A DNA stretch of 32,509 nt, taken from NCBI GenBank assembly GCA_001464165.1, contig LNEX01000312.1, forward strand, positions 1-32,509, in the 5' to 3' direction. Under the pieces are notes generated by a model. It made no database searches and was not told where the DNA came from. It saw nothing but the letters and a program-made list of their open reading frames with translations. Both the position numbers and the translations under genes were made by a program. This document shows, in pieces, positions 7,961 through 16,255 of this stretch; within the stretch, counting starts at the first letter, position 1; every line of letters starts with the position of its first letter. The stretch is from a bacterium Ga0077546 (GTDB lineage: Bacteria > Cyanobacteriota > Vampirovibrionia > Obscuribacterales > Obscuribacteraceae).

Positions 7961-8770
7961 ATGACTGTTGCTAACGGGAGCCCATCATCTCCTATGTATG
8001 AGGCTCTGGCTCTTGAGCGTTTAGCTAATTTGGCCATTGATAAACTTAACTGGAGCGAAGCCGCTCGCATGCTACTCGAGTCATTGGCAATTAGAAAAGC
8101 TGCCGATGGTGCCAATGCTCCTGGTTATGCGCTGATATTAGACCGTTTGGCCGAAGTTTATATTAACCAAGCCAAGCTGGCTGAGGCTATGGGAGTTTTG
8201 GCTCAGGCCCTGCCAATTTTGGAGACGGCCTATTATCCAGCCCATGGATCGGTTGCCTTAGTGCTCGAGCATCAGGGTGATTGCTTTGTCAGCTTAGGTC
8301 AGTTTGCTGACGCCGAGCCTATTTTCAAAAGAGCTGCCGAGATTTACATCGCTAGCGTCACTCTAGAGAATCGTATGACCTTGCGCTGCATGTATAAGCT
8401 TGCCAAAGCGCAAATCGCACTTGGCAAGGCTGCTGATGCTAAAGCTGTCTTGTTAAAAGCCCTTAAGTATGTCGATACTCCCCTTGGTCCGGTGTCCGAG
8501 TGGCGCTACCAGCTGGCTTTAGCAGCTATGCAAGTGCATGAGTTTGTGGAAGCGAGAGAATTGCTACAGGTAGCAGCGGCCGATTTCAAGCAACGCAGTA
8601 ACTATGCTCGGGTGGCCGACTGCTCGCAGTCGTTGGCAGAAATTTGCCGCTCTGATAGTGAGAACGCTAAGGCCGACGAGTGGATTCGTCAGTCTGTTCT
8701 CTATGGGCTAAAGGCAGTAAAATCGCCCTATCCAAATGATATTTTCTTAGCTACACTTTTGCGAGCCTAG
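7961..8770 (+). CDS. TPR-repeat protein
   Basis: A 269-residue cytosolic protein made almost wholly of tetratricopeptide-type helical pairs. Repeated 34-42-residue units can be seen, such as ALALERLANLAIDKLNWSEA, LILDRLAEVYINQAKLAEAM, LVLEHQGDCFVSLGQFADAE and CMYKLAKAQIALGKAADAKA, with small residues and aromatics at usual TPR places. Spacing near 42 suggests the kinesin-light-chain-like subgroup. There is no signal peptide or membrane segment. The start follows GGGAAG five bases before the ATG. It stands alone between the lipocalin gene and the convergent hyp operon, its stop 35 bp from the hypE stop. A protein-protein scaffold is the likely role; the partner is unknown. Confidence 0.8.
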   Translation: MTVANGSPSSPMYEALALERLANLAIDKLNWSEAARMLLESLAIRKAADGANAPGYALILDRLAEVYINQAKLAEAMGVLAQALPILETAYYPAHGSVALVLEHQGDCFVSLGQFADAEPIFKRAAEIYIASVTLENRMTLRCMYKLAKAQIALGKAADAKAVLLKALKYVDTPLGPVSEWRYQLALAAMQVHEFVEARELLQVAAADFKQRSNYARVADCSQSLAEICRSDSENAKADEWIRQSVLYGLKAVKSPYPNDIFLATLLRA

Positions 8771-8778
8771 TTAGTTTT

Positions 8779-8820
8779 CAGCTAATTCACATCAGCAAAT
8801 TCACGTCAGCAAATTCGTGG
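8779..8820 (-). repeat. 14-bp tandem repeat containing the hypE stop codon
   Basis: Three units on the plus strand: cagctaattcacat (8779-8792), cagcaaattcacgt (8793-8806) and cagcaaattcgtgg (8807-8820). The last unit is the 3' end of the hypE coding sequence, and the hypE stop TGA (8806-8808, minus) straddles its junction with the middle unit. Two further TGA triplets recur every 14 bp downstream. Confidence 0.8.
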
Positions 8821-9864
8821 CAACTGATCGCCCACAAGCATGTCGACGATGCGCTCTCCTCCAAAGATTGTTTTTAAGATTACAGTGCCCTCTGGTGCTG
8901 AAAATACTTCAGCAATAATGGCACTATGTTGTCCTGCTTCGTTCTTGCGCATGGCTTCCAGTGCGACTTGAGCGTGGTCCGAGGGAACCACAGCAACAAG
9001 CTTGCCTTCGTTAGCCAAGTAGAGTGGATCTATACCTAGTATTTCGCAAATTCCCCGCACCTCGCCTCTAATTGGCACGGCTTTCTCGTCAATTTTAATG
9101 CAGACCCCGCTGGCTGAAGCGAACTCATTGAGTACCGTGGCAACACCACCACGGGTAGCATCACGCAGGCAGTGTACTTGCGGGCAGGCTGCTAGTAGGT
9201 CAGATATTAGGTGGTTTAGGGCGCAACAGTCGCTTTCGATGTTGTTTTCTATGGCTAGGTCACCGCGAGCACCAACGATGGCGGCACCATGATCGCCAAT
9301 GGGGCCATTGACTAAGACTACATCTCCCGCTCTGGCACTGCTTGAACTGACATTGACTTGGGCCGGAATGACTCCTATTCCGGAGGTGTTAATAAAAATT
9401 TTGTCAGCGGCACCACGTTCGACTACCTTGGTGTCACCACTGACTACTTTGACTCCAGCCTTTTCTGCCGCGGCCTTCATTGATTCGACTATTCGTCTCA
9501 AGTCTTCTATGGCTAGGCCTTCTTCTATGATCATGCCACAGGTAAGATAGAGGGGAATGGCCCCGCCGACTGCTAAATCATTGACAGTGCCGTTGATGGC
9601 TAAGCTGCCGATGTCACCGCCTTTAAAGAAGATCGGGTCGACCACATATGAGTCTGTGGTGAAGGCTAAGCGATTGCCTTGAGCCGTTAGTAGTGAGAGG
9701 TCAATCCGGGCTTGGTCTTCTAGTGGTGCTAAAAGTTCGTTATCGAAACTCCCGAGAAAAATATCCTCAATTAGATCGCGCATGGCTTTGCCACCACTGC
9801 CGTGGGACATCTCTACCGACTGGTTGCGGACAATGCCTGTTCTCTTGCGTATTGGCGACCTCAT
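8806..9864 (-). CDS. hypE: Hydrogenase maturation protein HypE
   Basis: HypE dehydrates the thiocarboxamide made on its own C-terminal cysteine from carbamoyl supplied by HypF, giving the thiocyanate that supplies cyanide for the active-site iron of [NiFe]-hydrogenase. The protein has 352 residues, normal for the family, and ends in the diagnostic PRIC with the terminal cysteine intact. N-terminal HGSGGKAMRDLI, FTTDSYVVDPIFFKGGDIG, VVSGDTKVVERG and RDATRGGVATVLNEFA are the PurM/AIR-synthase-like ATP-binding marks. Its ATG overlaps the hypD stop by four bases (ATGA), so translation is probably coupled. It is the last gene of the hypFCDE operon and ends 35 bp from the convergent TPR gene. Confidence 0.97.
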   Translation of the reverse strand: MRSPIRKRTGIVRNQSVEMSHGSGGKAMRDLIEDIFLGSFDNELLAPLEDQARIDLSLLTAQGNRLAFTTDSYVVDPIFFKGGDIGSLAINGTVNDLAVGGAIPLYLTCGMIIEEGLAIEDLRRIVESMKAAAEKAGVKVVSGDTKVVERGAADKIFINTSGIGVIPAQVNVSSSSARAGDVVLVNGPIGDHGAAIVGARGDLAIENNIESDCCALNHLISDLLAACPQVHCLRDATRGGVATVLNEFASASGVCIKIDEKAVPIRGEVRGICEILGIDPLYLANEGKLVAVVPSDHAQVALEAMRKNEAGQHSAIIAEVFSAPEGTVILKTIFGGERIVDMLVGDQLPRIC

Positions 9865-11006
9865 GATACGCTCTCTTTTTTTAAGGCCATGATTTGCGGA
9901 AGATTGCCAAAATTATAGTAAGCGGCGCAAGCCCCTTCTGAAGAAACCATGAGTGCCCCCATGGGTGTCTCTGGGGTGCAGGCAGAGCCAAACACCTGGC
10001 ATTGCCAGGGCTTGATTGCTCCTCTCAAAACGTCACCGCATTGGCATAATTCAGGATCTGCTACTTTAAGATTGGGCATGGCGAATTTTCTTTCGGCATC
10101 GAACTGGCCGTATGCTTCAGTCATCTTTACACCTGAGTTGTCAATTGAACCGAGGCCACGCCACTCAAAATAGGCACGCAATTCGAAAACATTGGCCATC
10201 GCTTTCAATCCTGGGCTGTTACCTTCAGCGGATACTACACGGGCATATTGATTCTCTACCTGGCAGCGACCCTCGGCAATTTGTTTGATTAAGAGCCAGA
10301 GTGACTGCAGTATATCGATTGGTTCAAATCCTGTTATGACAATTGGTTTCTTATAGAGATTGGCAACAAAATGAAAGGGCTCTTCACCAACCACCATGCT
10401 CACGTGCCCTGGGGCTACGAAGCCATCAAGCTGCATACTCGGCGAGTCTAGTATGGCTTTGATGGTAGGAACAGTGGTGATGTGGTTGCAAAACAGTGAG
10501 AAGTTTTTGACATTCTCTTCTGCTGCTTGTAGAACAGTGAGAGCGGTGCTCGGCATAGTGGTCTCGAAGCCAAGGGCAAAAAATATTACTTCGCGATCTG
10601 GATTTTTTTTAGCCAGCTCTAGAGCGTCAAGGGGCGAATAGACCATGCGAACATCAGCGCCATCGGCCTTTGCTTGTAACAAGTTTTTTTGTGATCCAGG
10701 AACCCTCATGGCATCGCCAAAGGTTGTGAAAATTACCTCTGGACGCTCAGCCAGAGCGATGCAATCGTCAACTCGACCCATCGGTAGAACACATACAGGG
10801 CAGCCGGGTCCGTGAATTAGTTCGATTTCTTTTGGTAAAAGTTGCTCTAGACCATAGCGAAAAATTGTATGCGTATGACCGCCACAGAATTCCATAATTT
10901 GGAGAGGTCTGATTTTAGTTATCTCAATTTGGGGCAAGAGGCGCTCAATTTCAGCAAGCAGCGTCTTTGCTAGCTCTGGGTCTCTAAATTCATCGACATA
11001 CTTCAT
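9861..11006 (-). CDS. hypD: Hydrogenase maturation protein HypD
   Basis: HypD is the [4Fe-4S] scaffold that, with HypC, holds the iron while CN and CO are attached. About 381 residues from the chosen start MKYVDEFRDPELA, the usual HypD beginning. A GTG 21 bases upstream (11027) in the same frame would add MKSGKNY and cannot be excluded. Marks seen: MEFCGGHTHTIFRYGL, HGPGCPVCVLP with the key Cys pair, FFALGFETTMPSTA, FCNHITTVP, GFVAPGHVSMVVG, and the C-terminal Cys-rich part with DPELCQCGDVLRG, WQCQVFGSACTPETPMG and SSEGACAAYYNFG. The ribosome binding site is weak. The spacer to hypC holds an 18-bp tandem repeat, which may affect translation of hypD relative to hypC. Confidence 0.96.
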   Translation of the reverse strand: MKYVDEFRDPELAKTLLAEIERLLPQIEITKIRPLQIMEFCGGHTHTIFRYGLEQLLPKEIELIHGPGCPVCVLPMGRVDDCIALAERPEVIFTTFGDAMRVPGSQKNLLQAKADGADVRMVYSPLDALELAKKNPDREVIFFALGFETTMPSTALTVLQAAEENVKNFSLFCNHITTVPTIKAILDSPSMQLDGFVAPGHVSMVVGEEPFHFVANLYKKPIVITGFEPIDILQSLWLLIKQIAEGRCQVENQYARVVSAEGNSPGLKAMANVFELRAYFEWRGLGSIDNSGVKMTEAYGQFDAERKFAMPNLKVADPELCQCGDVLRGAIKPWQCQVFGSACTPETPMGALMVSSEGACAAYYNFGNLPQIMALKKESVS

Positions 11007-11052
11007 ATAATTCTTGCCCGATTTCACTCTAGTACTGATTTTAGTCGTGCGT

Positions 11053-11115
11053 CTAGTTCTTGTTCTGGTTCTAGTTCTTGTTCTGGTTCTAGTTCTTGTT
11101 CTGGTTGTAGTTCTA
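11053..11115 (-). repeat. 18-bp tandem array (3.5 units) running from the hypC stop into the hypC-hypD spacer
   Basis: On the plus strand ctagttcttgttctggtt repeats exactly at 11053-11070, 11071-11088 and 11089-11106, then a diverged partial unit reaches the hypC stop codon (11113-11115). Read on the minus strand the unit is AACCAGAACAAGAACTAG. In the hypC frame every unit supplies a further TAG. A neighbouring frame reads as a Thr-Arg repeat that runs on into hypD without a stop. Confidence 0.95.
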
Positions 11116-11388
11116 GTCAGAAACTTGCATCGCTTCTAGTTCTTTTTGTGCCTCACCTAATTCCATCAAAAGCTCTAAAGTCTTCTTGGCCTCGTCTTCG
11201 TTGATTAGACTCATGGCAAAACCAACATGTACAAGAACCCAATCACCAATACAGGATTCAATAGGATGCTTATCGCTCACTATGCAAGTCAGGCTAACCT
11301 GCCTGCGCACCCCAGAGATTTCTACCTTTGCTAGATGCTTTTCTGCATTGACTATTTCAACGACTTGCCCAGGTATGCCAAGACACAT
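11113..11388 (-). CDS. hypC: Hydrogenase maturation chaperone HypC
   Basis: A 91-residue HypC/HupF chaperone. It carries the Fe(CN)2CO unit with HypD and delivers it to the hydrogenase large subunit through the cysteine at position 2. The start was set at MCLGIPGQV because this motif must be N-terminal for the cysteine to work; AGGAG lies about 8 bases upstream. The reading frame extends 22 codons further back, but that would bury the cysteine. The OB-fold core follows (VRRQVSLTCIV, IGDWVLVHVGFAMSLINEDEA), ending in a helical tail. The gene start overlaps the end of hypF by 32 bases. The stop codon belongs to an 18-bp tandem array. Confidence 0.95.
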   Translation of the reverse strand: MCLGIPGQVVEIVNAEKHLAKVEISGVRRQVSLTCIVSDKHPIESCIGDWVLVHVGFAMSLINEDEAKKTLELLMELGEAQKELEAMQVSD

Positions 11389-13948
11389 GGCTTCGCTCCT
11401 TGTTTTGTAATTGACGAGCTGCCGACACAACGGCTTGCCCAAGAGATATTCCACCGTCGTTTGTTGGCACTTGCTGGTGAGTCAGTACCGTATAACCATT
11501 CTTACTAAGGTCTTGGCTGACTAACTCTAGCAATGTTCTGTTTTGAAAGACACCACCAGAGAGAGCCACTGTAGCTAGCCATTTTGTCTGATTCTGGGAA
11601 GATTCGTTGTTCTGCGAACAAAGTTGCTTGACCATGGCTCCTATGATTTTTGCTAATCCTATATGAAAACGAGTAGATATTATCTCTGCAGAAGTACCTA
11701 GGCTCAAGTCTCTAAGTAGCTCTTGCCACATGATTTTTGGCTCGATGTAAGGCAAACTACTTTCGCTGTTGGCAATGGCAAATGTGTAGCCATGATTTAC
11801 TTCACATGCAAGAGTATTGTTGTTCACTAGGGCCTCTAGTTCTATTGCTGCTTGCCCTTCATAGCTTACCCTATTGCGGCGAATGCCTAGGGCGGCTGCA
11901 ACAGCATCAAATAAACGACCACAAGAAGAGGCAAGAGGGGCATTGACTTTGCTTTCTAGCATTGAGTTAAAAGTAGCTAAAGGCTTCGACTGAAAGTATT
12001 TGGTTAGCTCTAGCTCTGCAAACTGGTCAATATAATTCTGCCAGCCCTGTGCTGCCACTATGTGGGCGTAAGTATTGCGCCAGGGCTCGCGCATTGCCTG
12101 GGCACCACCAAGCATGGCCACTGGTTTGAAAGTTGCTAGTCTTTCGAAACTACCATAGTCAGCGAGTAAGAACTCACCGCCCCAGTAAGTGTCATCGAGG
12201 CCAAAGCCCAATCCATCTAGTGCTACCCCGAGCACCGGGCCCGCTTCTCGAGGCCAGCCGTTATCAGCCAGGCAAGAGGCAATATGGGCATGGTGGTGTT
12301 GTATTTTATCAATCTCTGGGTGCAAGTTTATTTCTAGTTTTAAGTCTATTTTTGTTTTAGCAGCAAGCATTTCTCCTAACTTGCTTGAAAGATATTCTGG
12401 ATGAAAGTCAATGACTATGCGCGCTGGCTTAAACTGAAAACAGTTTTGATAGAGCTCAAGATTTTTCGAATAATCGCTGAAGGTCTTTGCCTCCTCTAAG
12501 TCGCCCATATGTTGCGAAACTATGGCGCAATTGTTTTGCAGCAAACAAAATGTATTTTTTAGCTCAGCGCCCATAGCGAGAATTGAGGCAGCCGACTCGA
12601 AACCTGGTGGTAGTTTGATCGGGCTTGGGGCATAGCCCCGCGCCCTTCGCATGATTTCATAAGAATTGCTAGCGGCAGTTTCATGTGAGCGCACCACTGA
12701 ATCATCTAAGCGATTGACGATGGCCCGATCGTGTAGCAAGAAATAATCAGCTATTTGGCAAAGACGTGTTTTTGCTTCGTCGTTGTCTGTGCATTGCGGC
12801 TCTTCAGAGCGGTTACCAGAAGTAAGCACGATTGGTCTGTCTATGTTTTTTAACAGCAAATGATGCAGTGGTGTGTACGGCAGCATGAAGCCCAAAGTCG
12901 CTTGTCCTGGAGCCACTGACGGTGCTATTTGTTTCACGGCCTGTCGCACATTCGTTTCTGTAGTCACTGCTGCTCTGTTCTGATCGAGTAAAACTATTGG
13001 AGCCTCATGACTGGCTAATAGAGATTCTTCAGCTGGGCTCACCAGACAATATTTTTTTACTAGTTCTAGGTCTCGGGCCATCAATGCGAACGGTTTGTCA
13101 AAGCGCTGCTTGCGTTCCCTAAGCGTGGCGACGGCTTGTTCGTTGCTGGCATCGCAGGCTAAGTGAAATCCACCAATGCCTTTGATTGCTACAATCTTGC
13201 CTTGCTCAATTAAATTGACGGTAGCCTCAATCGCATCGTTGGAATTCTGGTCATTTTTGTCATCTTCATCGGCGCTTGTTGCGAAGTTAAATTCAATACC
13301 ATTCTTGTCTTCCAGCCAGGCTCTTGGGCCACATAAGCTACAGGCGTTTGGTTGAGCGTGGAAGCGCCTATCTTCTGGATCTTCATATTCTCTTTGGCAG
13401 TCAATACACATAGGAAACTCGGACATACTCGTCATTGCCCGATCGTAAGGAATTGCCTTGATAATAGAAAGCCTAGGGCCGCAATGGGTGCAATTGGTAA
13501 ACGGATAGCGAAAACGACGATTTGATTGATCCAAAATATCGCCAATGCAGGCTGGGCATGTGGCGGCGTCGGCTGCGATATTTGTAGCTACTGCAGTACT
13601 TTGACTCGTCTCACTAGTATCGATAACGAAGCCGGTCGGTATTGCTTTCGCAGACAGAAGGTTTGCATACTTAAGTTCTTCAAGTGTAATTTCTTCATAT
13701 GTAATTTTTTCGATGCAAGCTAGTGGTGGAGAGCTGTCTCGGATGGCCTGAACGAAGGCAGTCAGGGTTGACTTGGGTGCAAAAGCTTCGATCGAAACCC
13801 CATCGCCGTCATTTAATACCCGACCTTTGATGGCCAATTGGTTGGCTAATTTGAAAACAGTCGGTCTAAAGCCGACACCTTGGACTGTGCCCCTAACTCT
13901 GATTGTCCAGCCAACAATAGCTGTGTCTACTTGAGAATAGGGACTCAT
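11357..13948 (-). CDS. hypF: Carbamoyltransferase HypF
   Basis: HypF turns carbamoyl phosphate and ATP into a carbamoyl-adenylate and passes the carbamoyl to the HypE C-terminal cysteine. At 863 residues it is longer than the E. coli enzyme (about 750). Domains in order: acylphosphatase (residues about 14-100, RVRGTVQGVGFRPTVFKLA); two zinc-finger pairs (CPAC...CTHC and CIDC...CSLC, about 130-210); a YrdC-like domain (from about 235, IVAIKGIGGFHLACDA to IVLTSGNRSEEP); and a Kae1/HypF C-terminal domain with HHHAHIASCLADN, VALDGLGFGLDDTYWGGEF, LSGGVFQNRTLLELV and NDGGISLGQAVV. An acidic insertion (SADEDDKNDQNSNDA) sits between the zinc fingers and YrdC. It heads the operon; its 3' end overlaps hypC by 32 bases. 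Confidence 0.97.
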   Translation of the reverse strand: MSPYSQVDTAIVGWTIRVRGTVQGVGFRPTVFKLANQLAIKGRVLNDGDGVSIEAFAPKSTLTAFVQAIRDSSPPLACIEKITYEEITLEELKYANLLSAKAIPTGFVIDTSETSQSTAVATNIAADAATCPACIGDILDQSNRRFRYPFTNCTHCGPRLSIIKAIPYDRAMTSMSEFPMCIDCQREYEDPEDRRFHAQPNACSLCGPRAWLEDKNGIEFNFATSADEDDKNDQNSNDAIEATVNLIEQGKIVAIKGIGGFHLACDASNEQAVATLRERKQRFDKPFALMARDLELVKKYCLVSPAEESLLASHEAPIVLLDQNRAAVTTETNVRQAVKQIAPSVAPGQATLGFMLPYTPLHHLLLKNIDRPIVLTSGNRSEEPQCTDNDEAKTRLCQIADYFLLHDRAIVNRLDDSVVRSHETAASNSYEIMRRARGYAPSPIKLPPGFESAASILAMGAELKNTFCLLQNNCAIVSQHMGDLEEAKTFSDYSKNLELYQNCFQFKPARIVIDFHPEYLSSKLGEMLAAKTKIDLKLEINLHPEIDKIQHHHAHIASCLADNGWPREAGPVLGVALDGLGFGLDDTYWGGEFLLADYGSFERLATFKPVAMLGGAQAMREPWRNTYAHIVAAQGWQNYIDQFAELELTKYFQSKPLATFNSMLESKVNAPLASSCGRLFDAVAAALGIRRNRVSYEGQAAIELEALVNNNTLACEVNHGYTFAIANSESSLPYIEPKIMWQELLRDLSLGTSAEIISTRFHIGLAKIIGAMVKQLCSQNNESSQNQTKWLATVALSGGVFQNRTLLELVSQDLSKNGYTVLTHQQVPTNDGGISLGQAVVSAARQLQNKERSHVSWHTWASR

Positions 13949-13965
13949 TGCTTTTTCCAGTTCAA

Positions 13966-13993
13966 GAATGCCTATGGCTTATGAATGCCTATG
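13966..13993. repeat. 11-bp direct repeat in the hypF leader, 17 bp apart
   Basis: gaatgcctatg occurs at 13966-13976 and again at 13983-13993. The pair starts 18 bp upstream of the hypF start codon, in the divergent spacer between hypF and the nickel-permease-like gene. It could be a regulator site or another short-period duplication of the kind seen elsewhere in this window. Confidence 0.6.
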
Positions 13994-14058
13994 ATCTTAC
14001 AAAGGATACCACCGCGAGCTAAAGTAGTCTCCGGGGTTCGCCGGTGTACAATCATCAA

Positions 14059-14074
14059 AGTATTCGGTAATACT
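14059..14074. promoter_or_regulatory. Inverted repeat in the hypF / nickel permease divergent spacer
   Basis: agtatt-cggt-aatact is a 6-bp perfect inverted repeat with a 4-base centre, 67 bp before the nickel-permease start. It is a possible operator, but it does not match the known E. coli NikR pattern in arm spacing. The rest of the 192-bp spacer shows no clear promoter hexamers. Confidence 0.3.
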
Positions 14075-14140
14075 GACCAGAATGTCAATATTGCGCACGG
14101 CAAAAGTACACAGGCATAGTCAGACAGACATAAGAATACA

Positions 14141-14860
14141 TTGATTCAACTTCCTCTACTGGGTACAGCACTAATTCTTGGCCTCAGGCATGGCATAGAT
14201 CTCGATCATATTGCCGCCTTGGTTGATATTTGTGGCGCTAGCGCAGGTGAACCATGGCTGCGTAAAAAAGGCCTTCTACTTTCACTTGCCTATGCTCTTG
14301 GGCATGCCCTTGTCATTACTATTCTTGGTCTGGCAGCTATTTCATTTGCTGCCTTGTTGCCGGCTTGGATCGATACTGTGATGGAGCGTGTGGTTGGCCT
14401 GACTCTTGTAATTCTTGGTATCTATTTACTCAACACTGTATTTGGTGCTATGAAAAATGCCGATACATTTAAATTCAAAAGCCGCTGGATAGTATTTTAT
14501 TCTTGGTTGAGAGAAGCGTTTGCTAAACTGACAAAGCAGTCTGTAAGTGCAGAAGAACCTGTTCTTACTGTACAAGGAACATTTTCTATTGGTATGCTCC
14601 ATGGCATTGGCGCTGAAACCGCTACCCAGGTATTGCTGATATCGGCCGTTGGAGGAGTTGCTTCGCAAACTACGGCCATAGCCATGCTGGTTGCCTTTGT
14701 ATTGGGCCTAGTGGCATCTAATACCTTCATTGCCATCATTTCACTGGGTGGCTTTGGCACTGCCTCTAACTGGCGACCGCTGTATCTTATCGGTGGCGGG
14801 CTAGCCGGCGCATTTAGTCTCTTTGTCGGCGGCACGTTTTTACTTGGATGCGTCGATTAA
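14141..14860 (+). CDS. Nickel/cobalt permease-like membrane protein (NiCoT/NicO superfamily)
   Basis: A 239-residue inner-membrane protein with about six or seven helices, probably moving Ni2+. LGLRHGIDLDHIAALVDI near the start resembles the metal-binding HAxDADHI signature of HoxN/NixA-type carriers, and LGHALVITILG and GMLHGIGAETATQVLLI resemble their later conserved motifs. It is shorter than typical NiCoT proteins (about 330), so a NicO/UreH-like subgroup is also possible. No ATG or GTG is available in frame downstream of the nearest stop (14117), so translation must begin at TTG 14141 or a later site; the Shine-Dalgarno is poor. Being divergent from hypFCDE supports nickel supply for hydrogenase. 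It ends 9 bp from the convergent efflux adaptor gene. Confidence 0.75.
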   Translation: MIQLPLLGTALILGLRHGIDLDHIAALVDICGASAGEPWLRKKGLLLSLAYALGHALVITILGLAAISFAALLPAWIDTVMERVVGLTLVILGIYLLNTVFGAMKNADTFKFKSRWIVFYSWLREAFAKLTKQSVSAEEPVLTVQGTFSIGMLHGIGAETATQVLLISAVGGVASQTTAIAMLVAFVLGLVASNTFIAIISLGGFGTASNWRPLYLIGGGLAGAFSLFVGGTFLLGCVD

Positions 14861-14869
14861 AACCGGTGC

Positions 14870-16255
14870 TCATTCGCTAGATTCTTTGTCTTGCTTCAGT
14901 TCTTGTTCTTGTACTGGCTCACCGTCAATTAAGTCGTCGTTAGGGCTGACCGCTACATGCTCGCCGCCGCTGAGGCCCTGCTTAACTTCAACTTCACTAC
15001 CAAAGTCGCGCCCGATGCTAATTTGTTGATATTTCGCTTTGCCGTCTTTGACTACAATGACATACTGACCACTGGGTCTTGTCACTAGAGTTGTACCTGG
15101 TACACGAATCCATTTGCCTTCGCGGGCACCAGTTAACTTAATTTCTGCGTACATACCAGGTAACAGTGCGTGATCTTTATTGTCAATTTGAATTTCTGTT
15201 TGACGCGTTCTGGTGTTGGGGTCAAGGGCCCCACTGACATTAGTGACAATACCGTTGAATTTGCGATCGGCAAATTCGGGCACTGTAATTTCGGCTAATT
15301 GGCCAGCTTTGAGATAGCGAGCAACACGTTGTGGGGCGCTGACATAGACTCTTAACCTATCAATGCGAGCGAGCTGGTAGAGCTCTAAGTTGTTAGATTG
15401 ACTGCCTTTGGTGATCAGAGCACCAGGGTCGACTTTGCGCAAAGTGATAATGCCGTCAAATGGGGCCAATACTTTTTGAAAGGATTGCTCTACCTCTAGT
15501 CGTCTCACTGACGCTTGCTTGGCTTTCACCTCAGCTAGAGATTCTTGTATCTGCGATTGGGCTGCTACTATTTTAGCTTCTGCTGCACGCTCGTCGGCAT
15601 CTTGGGCTTTTAGCTCTGCTGATGTTGTATCAAGAAAACGAACTTTCTCGTCTCTTGACTGTAGGCTTACTGCCCCTCTTGTGGCCAAATTAGACCACCT
15701 CGTAGCAGTGACTGTGGCATAGTCAACGTTGGCTTTTGCTTTGATTACATTTGCCTGTGTAGTTGCCTTTTGGGCAATGGCTTCCTTTAGCTGAGCTTTG
15801 GTTTGATCAACAGTAGCCTTTGCTCTAAGTAAGTCTGCTCGTGCTTGTTCTAACTCTTGGTCGACTGTGGGGGTGTCGATAACCGCTAAGAGTTGCCCCT
15901 TTTTCACAAGGTCGCCGATGTCTACTAAGCGACCGGTTAGGTAGCCATCCACTCGAGCGTAAATTGTGGTGTATTGAATAGCGCCAATATTAGCCGGTAA
16001 GACCAGCTTTTCGGTTTCATTTGCTGGTGTGGCGATAATGGTTCGCACTACAGGCAGTGCGCCGACGGTTTCGCTAGTGGCTTTGTCAAGATCTTTCTTC
16101 CGTTCAAAGCGTGGTACAAGACCAAACACTAGTAGTACGGCAAGAATCACCATCACGACAATGACGACGATAATTAGCTTGCCGAGGCCATGCTTTTGTC
16201 GCAACCGCTTTTTCGATTGATTAGTCAACATATTTATTGTTGCTTTAATTGTCAC
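14870..16255 (-). CDS. RND efflux periplasmic adaptor (membrane-fusion protein)
   Basis: A 461-residue HlyD/AcrA-type adaptor linking the RND pumps to the outer-membrane channel. One N-terminal membrane anchor is at about 26-48 (LIIVVIVVMVILAVLLVFG). A split lipoyl domain surrounds a long coiled hairpin: first half IYARVDGYLTGRLVDIGDLV, then Ala/Gln/Lys-rich helices (about 130-265), then VLAPFDGIITLRKVDPGALI. A beta-barrel (VYVSAPQRVARYLKAGQLAE) and membrane-proximal domain (WIRVPGTTLVTRPSGQYVIV) follow. It has no lipobox, so anchoring is by the helix. Its start overlaps the stop of the upstream pump by four bases. The order pump-pump-adaptor is reversed from the usual adaptor-first operon. 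Confidence 0.94.
   Translation of the reverse strand: MTIKATINMLTNQSKKRLRQKHGLGKLIIVVIVVMVILAVLLVFGLVPRFERKKDLDKATSETVGALPVVRTIIATPANETEKLVLPANIGAIQYTTIYARVDGYLTGRLVDIGDLVKKGQLLAVIDTPTVDQELEQARADLLRAKATVDQTKAQLKEAIAQKATTQANVIKAKANVDYATVTATRWSNLATRGAVSLQSRDEKVRFLDTTSAELKAQDADERAAEAKIVAAQSQIQESLAEVKAKQASVRRLEVEQSFQKVLAPFDGIITLRKVDPGALITKGSQSNNLELYQLARIDRLRVYVSAPQRVARYLKAGQLAEITVPEFADRKFNGIVTNVSGALDPNTRTRQTEIQIDNKDHALLPGMYAEIKLTGAREGKWIRVPGTTLVTRPSGQYVIVVKDGKAKYQQISIGRDFGSEVEVKQGLSGGEHVAVSPNDDLIDGEPVQEQELKQDKESSE

Noticed and set aside
11389..11454. 22-codon N-terminal extension of HypC
   Set aside because: It would bury the functional Cys at position 2, overlaps hypF further, and the internal ATG has the better Shine-Dalgarno.
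13949..14140. Nickel/cobalt riboswitch or NikR site controlling the nickel permease
   Set aside because: No four-way-junction riboswitch consensus was seen, and the only inverted repeat has the wrong arm sequence and spacing for the known NikR sites.
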